Source of the DNA: COMBO-56-21 sp041494275
GTDB taxonomy: Archaea > Thermoplasmatota > Thermoplasmata > UBA10834
Direction of reading: 5' to 3'
Assembly: GCA_041494275.1 (NCBI GenBank)
Contig: JBGQAM010000013.1
Span: 1 to 30,292 of the forward strand
DNA length: 30,292 nt
Within the stretch, counting starts at the first letter, position 1. The number at the start of each line of letters is the position of its first letter. Below, piece by piece: positions 7,461 to 14,219 of this stretch. The notes under the pieces were generated by a model. It made no database searches. It saw only the letters and a list, made by a program, of their open reading frames with translations, and was not told where the DNA came from. The position numbers were made by a program, and so were the translations under genes.

Positions 7461-8156
7461 ATGACACGGTCTCATAGCGCCCCATCCCTGAAGCGAAAAG
7501 CGGCGGATATCGACAGAATACTCACAAAGGTCTACGGCAGGAAGGTTGCCGAACTCGAAGACAATCCATTGGATACGCTTGTCGAGACGATCCTGTCTCA
7601 GAACACAACTGACAAGAATTCCCACAGGGCTTTTCAGGCGCTGAAGAAAGCCTATCCCAGCTGGGACAATCTTATGGGCGAGGATGCCGGCAAGGTCGCG
7701 AAAGTTATTCGCTCCGGAGGCCTCGCCGGGATTAAGGCTTCTAGGATAGTAGAAGCCTTGAAATTCATCTACAGGGAGAGGGGCGTCTTGGACCTGGATT
7801 TTCTGAGGGACATGAGTCCCAATGATGCTGAGGCTTGGCTGGCCCAGATGAAGGGGGTCGGCCCGAAGACGAGATCTATCGTCTTGCTGTTCTCTTTAGG
7901 AATGCCAGCTTTCCCGGTCGACACGCACATCCACAGAGTGACAAGACGGATCGGGCTGATCGGTCCGAGGGTCTCGCGTGAGCAGGCGCAAACCGAGCTG
8001 GCCGCCCTTGTCCCTCGAAAGGAGTTCTTCAACTACCACATCAACCTGATTGAGCATGGACGAACGGTCTGTCAAGCGCGGAAGCCTAGATGCCCTATGT
8101 GCCAGATATCCGGGTACTGCGACTTCTTCGTTCGTACAGCCAAGGCAGAGAGTTGA
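7461..8156 (+). CDS. nth: Endonuclease III-like DNA glycosylase/AP lyase
   Basis: This base-excision-repair enzyme removes oxidised pyrimidines and cleaves the abasic site. It has 231 residues from the ATG at 7461. The helix-hairpin-helix motif MKGVGPKTRS (130-139) contains the catalytic Lys136, and Asp154 of PVDTHIHRV completes the active site. The [4Fe-4S] ligands Cys204, Cys211, Cys214 and Cys220 follow the standard C-x6-C-x2-C-x5-C spacing. The frame is open back to a TTG at 7413, but the extra 16 residues are basic and unconserved. The start at 7461 has only a weak purine stretch before it. A TATA-like TACTATTT at 7420-7427, flanked by GCGCA and TGCGC, may be its promoter. Thymine/uracil glycosylases of the same superfamily are an alternative, but the Lys favours a bifunctional lyase. 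Confidence 0.92.
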   Translation: MTRSHSAPSLKRKAADIDRILTKVYGRKVAELEDNPLDTLVETILSQNTTDKNSHRAFQALKKAYPSWDNLMGEDAGKVAKVIRSGGLAGIKASRIVEALKFIYRERGVLDLDFLRDMSPNDAEAWLAQMKGVGPKTRSIVLLFSLGMPAFPVDTHIHRVTRRIGLIGPRVSREQAQTELAALVPRKEFFNYHINLIEHGRTVCQARKPRCPMCQISGYCDFFVRTAKAES

Positions 8157-8160
8157 TATA
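8155..8160 (+). promoter_or_regulatory. TATA box of the archease gene
   Basis: GATATA, overlapping the nth stop codon, begins 29 bases before the archease ATG at 8184. This spacing predicts a leaderless transcript starting at the A of the ATG. No Shine-Dalgarno site is present, as expected for a leaderless message. Confidence 0.6.
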
Positions 8161-8183
8161 TCGACTACCTTCTTTTTGGCATC

Positions 8184-8588
8184 ATGAGGTACAAGCTTCT
8201 CGAACACACGGCGGATGCGATGATCGAAGCGTATGGAGATACGCTAGGAGAGAGATTCGCCAACGCTGCCTACGCCATGTTCGATCAAATCACCGACGTG
8301 ACAAAGATTGAGCCTCTCGGCGAGATGAAGATCGTGCTCAAGGCGGAGAATAGGGAACAGCTTCTGGTCGATTTCCTCCAGGAGCTGCTGTTCGTCCACG
8401 ACACGGAAGATCTAGTGTTTGGCGAGTTCGAAGTGAAAACGGACGGGAAAGCGCTTGAGGCGCTTGTCAAGGGAGAGAAGTTCGATGAAAAGAAGCATCC
8501 GAAGAGGTCCGTTGTCAAAGGAATCACGTACCATCGTCTCCAGTTTGACGACGAGGAAGGGAATGTCACGGTATTGTTCGATGTCTGA
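8184..8588 (+). CDS. Archease, activator of the RNA ligase RtcB
   Basis: Archease is a small metal-binding protein that speeds guanylylation of RtcB, the ligase that joins tRNA exons after intron removal. The 134-residue product has the family pattern: YKLLEHTADAMIEAYG at the start with the metal-binding His and Asp, EQLLVDFLQELLF in the middle, the VKGITYH signature at about 112-118, and the C-terminal VTVLFDV strand. RtcB itself is not in the window. The start is supported by leaderless spacing from the TATA box. The stop codon overlaps the ribosome-binding site of the next gene (GAGGTGA, 8587-8593), so the two are probably translated from one message. That links tRNA ligation and isoprenoid synthesis only by position. 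Confidence 0.93.
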   Translation: MRYKLLEHTADAMIEAYGDTLGERFANAAYAMFDQITDVTKIEPLGEMKIVLKAENREQLLVDFLQELLFVHDTEDLVFGEFEVKTDGKALEALVKGEKFDEKKHPKRSVVKGITYHRLQFDDEEGNVTVLFDV

Positions 8589-8597
8589 GGTGACTCG

Positions 8598-9557
8598 GTG
8601 AAAGGCTCCGCAATCGCTCATCCAATCGAGGGATTGATCAAGTACCACGGATTGAAGGACGAGATTCTGCGGATACCTTTTCATGATTCGATATCCGTCG
8701 CCACATCTCCGACCGCTTCGCACACAACGGTGGAGTTCGGCCGGTTCAAGAAGGACGTTGCCAGCGTTGACGGGAAGCAACTAGTAGGTCGAGAGCTCGA
8801 ACGAGTAGTGTTCGTTGTGGACGAGGTGCGACGCAGAAGCGGTCTGGATCTCAAATTCAAAATGGTCTCCAAGAACAACTTCATGTCCAACGTTGGTCTC
8901 GGCGCCTCCGCATCAGGTTTTGCGGCACTAGCGGTCGCTGCGTCGAAAGCGGCTGGGCTGAGACTGTCTCTGGAGAAGATGTCTGTGATAGCCAGGCGGG
9001 GCGCAGGATCGGCCACGCGGTCCGTCACGGGAGGATTCTCCCGTTGGAAGGCTGGATTCGAGGACGAGGAGTCATATTCATACCAGATTGCATCTGAAGA
9101 TCTCCAGATGGGAATCGTCGTTGCGTTGATCCCGGCGTTCAAGTTCACTGAGAATGCGCACAAAGCTGTTCTGACTTCACCATTCTTCCATTCTAGGTTA
9201 GCCTTTGTTCATGGCGCACTTGCCGAGATGGAAAACGCCATCCGGAAACGCAACATCGAGAAGATCGGCATCCTTGCCGAGCGCGACTCCCTGATACTGC
9301 ATGGGATAACGATGACCAGCATCGACGAAATGATGCTCTGGCGACCGGAGACGGTGAAGGTCATCCTCGAAGTCAAGGAGATGCGCTCCGAGGGACTCCC
9401 TGCATTCTTCTCCATCGACACGGGTGCTACGGTTTACGTCAACACAAAACCCAAGCATGTCCGAGAGATCGAAGGAAGAATCAAGGACTTGGGGATTGAG
9501 ACAATCAGATGCGGCGTCGGTGGCTGCGCAAAGACTACTCAGAAGCACCTGTTCTAG
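8598..9557 (+). CDS. Phosphomevalonate/bisphosphomevalonate decarboxylase (GHMP family)
   Basis: This mevalonate-pathway decarboxylase supplies isopentenyl phosphate or diphosphate for archaeal ether lipids. The 319 residues closely follow the haloarchaeal phosphomevalonate decarboxylase pattern as I remember it: AHPIEGLIKYHG near the start, FHDSISVATSP, the GHMP ATP loop NVGLGASASG (98-107), RRGAGSATRSVTGGFS, and SIDTGATVYVNT. The catalytic triad of true decarboxylases is complete: Lys15, Arg141 and Asp274. Thermoplasma mevalonate 3-kinase, a relative, lacks it. So decarboxylase rather than kinase is favoured; whether the substrate carries 5-phosphate, 3,5-bisphosphate or 5-diphosphate cannot be settled here. 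The start is a GTG with a textbook GAGGTGA four bases upstream. The stop shares the palindromic CTAG (9554-9557) with the convergent gene. Confidence 0.88.
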   Translation: MKGSAIAHPIEGLIKYHGLKDEILRIPFHDSISVATSPTASHTTVEFGRFKKDVASVDGKQLVGRELERVVFVVDEVRRRSGLDLKFKMVSKNNFMSNVGLGASASGFAALAVAASKAAGLRLSLEKMSVIARRGAGSATRSVTGGFSRWKAGFEDEESYSYQIASEDLQMGIVVALIPAFKFTENAHKAVLTSPFFHSRLAFVHGALAEMENAIRKRNIEKIGILAERDSLILHGITMTSIDEMMLWRPETVKVILEVKEMRSEGLPAFFSIDTGATVYVNTKPKHVREIEGRIKDLGIETIRCGVGGCAKTTQKHLF

Positions 9558-10306
9558 TCATGTCGCGTTGAGCCAATCCTTTGTCGCTCTATGGCTTCTC
9601 TAAGGGTTAGCTCTCCTCTGGCGACCCTCCTGGCTAGCTCTTTGGAGACGGTCAGTCTGCCAGAGCTCTCCAGCCTGCTTATGCGCTGGATGTTCCTGAT
9701 CTCGCCAGGTCGCGGGTCGGTCTCCTGTCTCTTCCCAGGCTTGAAGCCTGGTGTCATCGCAATCTCCACCGCAGCGTCCTCATCCGGCGTCTGGGACCTT
9801 CTGGTCGTATTCCTCTCGTCGACGATCTCGAGCATGTGCCCCTCGTCCCAGAGGGTATTGAAGATCCTGTTCCTGTTAGTCCGGTCTCCGTGGCCGATCC
9901 TTACAATAACATTCGCCTCCGGGTACTCTTGCACTATCTCGTCGACTACTTCCCCGACCGCCTCTGGAGACTCGGCTAGGGACCTCATCAGTACGATTCC
10001 GTCCCCTAGGATTGCGACTCCAGGCCTGACCCCTGGGTCAATTCCGATCGTCAGTTCCTTGACCCTGCTGTCAGCAGACATCATCATTTTTGCTCGTGTG
10101 ATTGCGACGTCGGGGTCGGAATCGGTCACGATCTTGTCGAAAGGGATCCTGCCCCTCTCCTGTTCAGTTGTTATGATGGCGCCGACATCCGCAGGCACGG
10201 GCTCTCCGAAATCCAGGGACACGACCTTCAAGTTCGCTCCTCGCAGAGTCTCCAGCATTTCGAAGTATGTTCTGGGGTTCTCCGTCAAAAGTCCTATCGC
10301 CCGCAT
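9554..10306 (-). CDS. RNase H-fold protein, RuvC/YqgF-like predicted nuclease
   Basis: This is an archaeal conserved protein of 250 residues with an RNase H-like core. Strand one carries TIGIDPGVRPGVAIL with Asp90, as in RuvC (GIDPG); the middle holds VIVRIGHGDRTNRNRI and EIVDE (160-164); the end of the fold has TPDEDAAVEIA with acidic residues at 175-177, matching RuvC's final Asp-rich helix. Residues 1-85 form a separate domain, and 200-245 are basic and helical. It resembles the core of the archaeal DUF460 family but is shorter. A role in DNA or RNA processing is inferred; no substrate is known to me. The ATG at 10306 is chosen because TTTATC lies 31 bases upstream and the longer frame (to 10411) runs into dnaJ. 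Confidence 0.65.
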   Translation of the reverse strand: MRAIGLLTENPRTYFEMLETLRGANLKVVSLDFGEPVPADVGAIITTEQERGRIPFDKIVTDSDPDVAITRAKMMMSADSRVKELTIGIDPGVRPGVAILGDGIVLMRSLAESPEAVGEVVDEIVQEYPEANVIVRIGHGDRTNRNRIFNTLWDEGHMLEIVDERNTTRRSQTPDEDAAVEIAMTPGFKPGKRQETDPRPGEIRNIQRISRLESSGRLTVSKELARRVARGELTLREAIERQRIGSTRHD

Positions 10307-10331
10307 CTGGGATGATATCTGTGCCTCGCCA

Positions 10332-10340
10332 GATAAATAG
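10332..10340 (-). promoter_or_regulatory. TATA box of the RNase H-fold gene
   Basis: CTATTTATC on the minus strand, about 31 bases before the ATG at 10306, between dnaJ and this gene. It gives the gene its own near-leaderless transcript rather than dependence on the chaperone operon. Confidence 0.55.
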
Positions 10341-10346
10341 CTTTGT

Positions 10347-11504
10347 CTATTCGCCCTTCCTGAAACCTCTGAAAATGGACTTCCGAGGGGTGGACCTCTC
10401 GTATGCACCAACGGATTGCGAGAACTGGTTTAGCAGATCCTTCTGCTGACTGGTCAGCTTCGTCGGGGTGGTCACACTTACTTTCACAAACTCGTCTCCA
10501 TGGCCTCTGCCTCTCATATCTGGCAGGCCCTTCCCTTTCAGCCTGAAGACAGTCCCGGTCTGGGTGCCGGCTGGTATGGTCACGAGGGCGGTGCCGTCGA
10601 GCGTGGGGACTTCAACTTCGGCTCCCAAAGCCGCCTGAGTGAATGAAATCGGGGTCTCGATGTAGAGGTCGCTTCCTTCTCTCGCGAAGAGTGGATGCTC
10701 CTGCATGTGGACAACTATGTAGAGGTCTCCAGACGGCCCACCGTTCGGGCTCGCTTCCCCCGCGCCCCTGATCCTCAGCCGCATCCCTTCATCGGCTCCC
10801 ATCGGGATGGAGACTTTGATATTGCTCGTGGTCTGGCTGACTCCAGCGCCGCTGCATGCCGTGCATTCACGGACAATGTGCTTCCCAGTGCCTCTGCAGG
10901 TCGGGCAGTCCGAGATCGTGACGAAGCTGGTGGATCCCCTCCTCTGCCCTCTCTGGACCTGCCCCTGTCCCCTGCATGTGGGACAGGTCTTTAAGTCGCC
11001 TTCTTTGGCACCCTTGCCACCGCAGGTCTTGCAGACTACGGTGTGGGGTATGTGTATCTCCTTCTCAACGCCTTTGGCGACCTCGTCCAGCGTCACCTCT
11101 ATGTCGTACCTGAGGGAGCGCCCTTCCTGAGGCCCTCTTCTCGCGGATCTTCCGAAAAACTGGTCGAAAATGCCCCCTCCGACGCCGAATCCACCCATGT
11201 CTCCGAAGATGTCGCTTATGTCTCCGTAGTGTGTGAAATCGGACCAGTCGAATCCTCCTTGTCTGAACGTGCTTTCCACGCCAGCATGGCCGTACTGGTC
11301 GTATCTCGCCTTCTTCTCGTCGTCGACCAGAACCTCGTAGGCTTCGGAGATATCCTTGAATTTCTCCTCCGCCACTTTGACGTTATCCTTGTTCATGTCG
11401 GGGTGGTACTTCATCGCGAGCTTTCGGTAGGCCTTCTTGATCTCGTCCTTGGAAGCCCCTCTTTGAACGCCGAGCACCTCATAATAGTCCCGCTTCTGAG
11501 CCAT
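10347..11504 (-). CDS. dnaJ: Chaperone DnaJ (Hsp40, type I)
   Basis: This co-chaperone stimulates DnaK's ATPase and hands it unfolded clients. All parts of a type I Hsp40 are present in 385 residues: the J domain (5-72) with HPD at 34-36, a short Gly/Phe region (about 80-120), the zinc domain with four CxxCxGxG-type repeats (Cys158/161, 174/177, 200/203, 214/217), and the C-terminal client-binding domains. The start ATG at 11504 is preceded by AAGGACTGAAG. It lies 90 bases after dnaK on the same strand, a wider gap than between grpE and dnaK, and has a TATA-like TTTTAT at 11576-11571, so it may have an extra promoter of its own. Bacterial-type DnaJ in archaea is usually ascribed to ancient gene transfer with dnaK and grpE. 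Confidence 0.97.
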   Translation of the reverse strand: MAQKRDYYEVLGVQRGASKDEIKKAYRKLAMKYHPDMNKDNVKVAEEKFKDISEAYEVLVDDEKKARYDQYGHAGVESTFRQGGFDWSDFTHYGDISDIFGDMGGFGVGGGIFDQFFGRSARRGPQEGRSLRYDIEVTLDEVAKGVEKEIHIPHTVVCKTCGGKGAKEGDLKTCPTCRGQGQVQRGQRRGSTSFVTISDCPTCRGTGKHIVRECTACSGAGVSQTTSNIKVSIPMGADEGMRLRIRGAGEASPNGGPSGDLYIVVHMQEHPLFAREGSDLYIETPISFTQAALGAEVEVPTLDGTALVTIPAGTQTGTVFRLKGKGLPDMRGRGHGDEFVKVSVTTPTKLTSQQKDLLNQFSQSVGAYERSTPRKSIFRGFRKGE

Positions 11505-11570
11505 TCTTCAGTCCTTCCTGGTCTGATCGGAATTGTCCTGATCGTGTGATGAAAGGGAAGATGTTTGGGG

Positions 11571-11578
11571 ATAAAATA
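11571..11578 (-). promoter_or_regulatory. Possible internal promoter for dnaJ
   Basis: TATTTTAT (11578-11571) on the minus strand predicts a start near 11546 and a leader of about 42 bases. That leader ends with GGACTGAA (11514-11507), the same 8-mer found twice in the thermosome-grpE gap. Confidence 0.4.
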
Positions 11579-11594
11579 GGTTTGAGGAGGACTT

Positions 11595-13481
11595 CTACTT
11601 CTTCTTGTCGTCCTCGTCGTCCACGATCTTGTAGTCTGCATCGACGTAGCCCTTGTCTCCGCCGGCTGGTTCCTCAGGCTCTGCGCCTGGGGGCGGTCCT
11701 TGCGCCTGCTGTGCCTGCTTTCCCGCATCCTCGTAGACTCTCTTGCCTATCTCGAGAAGCGCCTTCTCGAGTTCGTCAAGCTTCTCTTTGATCTTCGCGG
11801 GGTCGTCTGTCTGCACGGCAGTCTTGACCTCCTCGGCCAGCTTGGTTAGCCTGTCTTTTAGATCCTGTGGAACCTTGTCTCCTATCTTCTCAAGGATGCC
11901 TGCAACCTCGTAGGCTTTCTGTTCGGCCCTGTTCTTCAGCTCAGCCTTCTCTTTCCGCTTGCGATCCTCTTCTGCGAACTTCTCGGCGTCCTTGACCATC
12001 TTGTCTATGTCATTCTTTCCGAGTTTCGTCGTTGCGGTGATCGTGATCTTCTGTTCCTGCCCTGTCCCGAGGTCCTTGGCCTTGACATCGATTATGCCGT
12101 TGGCGTCTATGTCGAAAGTCACTTCGATCTGTGGGATTCCCCTCGGCGCCGGTGGGATGCCAATGAGGTGGAATCTCCCCAGCGTGACGTTGTCGGGAGC
12201 CATCGGTCTTTCTCCCTGGAGAACGTGTATCTCGACGCTCGTCTGTCCCTCGGCCGCAGTGCTGAATATCTCGCTCTTCCTCGTCGGTATTGTCGAGTTC
12301 CTCTCGATGAGCTTGTGGAACACGCCTCCGAGCGTCTCGACCCCTAGGGACAATGGAGTCACATCCAGTAGAAGGATGTCCTTCACGGTGCCCTCCAGCA
12401 CGCCGCCTTGGATGGCTGCTCCCATCGCGACGCACTCCATCGGGTCCACTCCTCCCACGATTTTCTTCCCGACGATCTCGTCCACGAACTTCTGAACGAT
12501 GGGCATCCTCGTTGGGCCGCCCACCAGTATCACCTTGTCTATCTTGTCAGGTGAGAGCTTACCATCTTCGAGAGCCTGCAACATCGGCTTTCTGCATCTC
12601 TCGACTGTCGGCCTGACCAGATCCTCCAGTTTTGTCCTTGTGAGCTTCATGGTCAGGTGCTTGGGGCCAGATGCATCTGCACTCAGGTATGGGAGGTTGA
12701 TCTCAGTTTCGAGCGTGGATGACAGCTCGATCTTCGCCTTCTCGCCGGCCTCTCTCACCCTCTGGACGGCCATTTTGTCCTTCGAGATGTCGATGCCGGT
12801 GTCCGACTTGAACTCCTTCGTGATGTAGTCGACGATCGCGTTGTCCATATCTGTTCCGCCGAGCTGAGTGTCACCGCTAGTCGAGATGACTTCGAACACT
12901 CCCTGTCCGTACTCCATGATCGTGACATCGAGCGTGCCTCCGCCTAGGTCGAAGACAATTATCTTCTGCTCCTTCTCGGCCTTGTCCAGGCCGTACGCAA
13001 GCGCGGCTGCAGTCGGTTCGTTGATTATCCTGACGACCTCTAGACCGGCGATCTGCCCGGCGTCCTTCGTCGCCTGTCTCTGGTTGTCGTTGAAATAGGC
13101 TGGGACGGTAATGACGGCCTTCTCGACTTTCGTTCCGAGATAGGCCTCTGCATCCCTCTTGATCTTCTGGAGGATGAACGCGGATACCTGCTGGGGCGTG
13201 TATTCCTTGCCGAACACTCTGACCTTGTAGTCCGTCCCCATCTTCCTCTTGATCGCCATGACTGTGCCTTCGGGGTTCGATACAGCCTGCCTTCTGGCAG
13301 GCTCTCCCACAAGCATCTGTCCATCTTTCGTGAAGGCGACATATGATGGGAATGCCTTTCCACCGAGGCTAGTTCCCTCTGCGCTCGGGATGATCGTGGG
13401 CCTCCCTGCCTCCACCACCGCCGCCGCTGAGTTGCTTGTTCCCAAGTCGATTCCGATTATCTTTCCTTTCGATTCTGCCAT
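11595..13481 (-). CDS. dnaK: Chaperone DnaK (Hsp70)
   Basis: This is the ATP-driven Hsp70 chaperone of 628 residues. The nucleotide-binding domain opens with IIGIDLGTSNSAAAVVEAG (phosphate loop 1) and carries VPAYFNDNQRQATKDAG, INEPTAAALAYG and the VFDLGGGTLDVTI phosphate-2 motif. The substrate domain contains LLLDVTPLSLGVETLGG and the ERNSTIP segment, followed by a helical lid and an acidic tail (DDEDDKKK). The N-terminal part lacks the roughly 24-residue insertion of Gram-negative DnaK, so it resembles the Gram-positive/archaeal form. The ATG at 13481 has AGAGGTGG seven bases upstream, overlapping the grpE stop, so grpE and dnaK are translationally coupled. No TATA box lies in the 12-base gap, so it depends on the grpE promoter. 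Confidence 0.98.
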   Translation of the reverse strand: MAESKGKIIGIDLGTSNSAAAVVEAGRPTIIPSAEGTSLGGKAFPSYVAFTKDGQMLVGEPARRQAVSNPEGTVMAIKRKMGTDYKVRVFGKEYTPQQVSAFILQKIKRDAEAYLGTKVEKAVITVPAYFNDNQRQATKDAGQIAGLEVVRIINEPTAAALAYGLDKAEKEQKIIVFDLGGGTLDVTIMEYGQGVFEVISTSGDTQLGGTDMDNAIVDYITKEFKSDTGIDISKDKMAVQRVREAGEKAKIELSSTLETEINLPYLSADASGPKHLTMKLTRTKLEDLVRPTVERCRKPMLQALEDGKLSPDKIDKVILVGGPTRMPIVQKFVDEIVGKKIVGGVDPMECVAMGAAIQGGVLEGTVKDILLLDVTPLSLGVETLGGVFHKLIERNSTIPTRKSEIFSTAAEGQTSVEIHVLQGERPMAPDNVTLGRFHLIGIPPAPRGIPQIEVTFDIDANGIIDVKAKDLGTGQEQKITITATTKLGKNDIDKMVKDAEKFAEEDRKRKEKAELKNRAEQKAYEVAGILEKIGDKVPQDLKDRLTKLAEEVKTAVQTDDPAKIKEKLDELEKALLEIGKRVYEDAGKQAQQAQGPPPGAEPEEPAGGDKGYVDADYKIVDDEDDKKK

Positions 13482-13493
13482 GTTCAGCCACCT

Positions 13494-14102
13494 CTATTGG
13501 GTCTTGTCCTCATTCTCTTCAGTCTTGTGATTGGTCTTCGTGTCATTAGGGTATTCCCTGTTCTCTTCTGGGTCTACCGCGGGTTCCTTCTTCTTGGCTA
13601 CCTTCACTCTTGTTGGCCTTAGCGGCTTCTGACCTAACGCGTAGCCCTTTTGGTAGACCTCGAGTATCTCGCCTTCTTCGACATCGCTCCGTTCCTCTCT
13701 CATGAGGGCTTCGTGGACGAACGGGTCGAACTTGCCTTCCGCCTTGATCTCTTTCAGACCTTCCCGTTGGAGGGTCTGTAAGAGCTGCTTTTGAAGGCCC
13801 TCGAGCCCGGCCTTCAGGCTGTCTCGGTCACCTTTCTTCTTCGTGTCTTCTAATGCCTTTTCGAAGGAGTCCAGAACCGCCAAGAGGTCCGTCATAAGCC
13901 TCTGCGTCGCAAGCTTGGACCTCTCGTCCCACTCCTTCTCGACGCGCTTCTTGTAGTTGTCGAAGTCTGCCTGAAGCCGTTTCAGGTCGTCCGTGAGCTC
14001 CGCGATGCGCTGGTCCTTGAGCGCCAGAGGATCTTTGGCTTCAGCTTCCTTGGCCTCGCCCTCCTCGGGGGCCGCTGTCTCCCTAGCTTCCTCGTCTGCC
14101 AC
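13494..14102 (-). CDS. grpE: GrpE, nucleotide exchange factor of DnaK
   Basis: GrpE releases ADP from DnaK. The 202-residue product has an acidic N-terminus, a long coiled-coil helix (about 30-90: LKDQRIAELTDDLKRLQADF onward), and the compact beta domain near the end with KFDPFVHEALMREE and a VYQKGYALGQKPLRPTRVKV stretch, both GrpE signatures. The tail is charged and longer than usual. The GTG at 14102 is chosen because GGAGGCGATG lies nine bases before it. The longer frame starting at 14132 would place that perfect site inside the gene and adds only unconserved residues. A TATA-like TTAAAC (about 14199-14194) lies in the 110-base gap after the thermosome gene, so the grpE-dnaK pair probably has its own promoter. 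Confidence 0.95.
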   Translation of the reverse strand: MADEEARETAAPEEGEAKEAEAKDPLALKDQRIAELTDDLKRLQADFDNYKKRVEKEWDERSKLATQRLMTDLLAVLDSFEKALEDTKKKGDRDSLKAGLEGLQKQLLQTLQREGLKEIKAEGKFDPFVHEALMREERSDVEEGEILEVYQKGYALGQKPLRPTRVKVAKKKEPAVDPEENREYPNDTKTNHKTEENEDKTQ

Positions 14103-14170
14103 TGTCCATCGCCTCCAGGCTCTCGATGACATACCGTCGGTCTACACGGTCGCCTTTGCACTCGTTCATC

Positions 14171-14219
14171 GGACTGAATCAAAGAATTTGAAGGGGTTTA
14201 ATGGAGCGGACTTCAGTCC
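14171..14219. repeat. 8-bp inverted repeat flanking the grpE promoter
   Basis: GGACTGAA (14171-14178) and its exact reverse complement TTCAGTCC (14212-14219) bracket the AT-rich stretch that holds the grpE TATA-like element. The right arm overlaps the thermosome stop codon and also forms a tight 12-base palindrome, GGACTTCAGTCC (14208-14219). It could be an operator or a terminator hairpin for the thermosome message. Confidence 0.45.

Noticed and set aside
9591..10340. 250-codon plus-strand frame opposite the RNase H-fold gene
   Set aside because: The Ser/Pro/Thr-rich product is typical of antisense frames; the minus-strand protein has clear motifs and a TATA box.
14208..14219. GGACTTCAGTCC as a simple thermosome terminator
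   Set aside because: The loop is only two bases and no T-run follows, so a terminator is less likely than a DNA-binding site.
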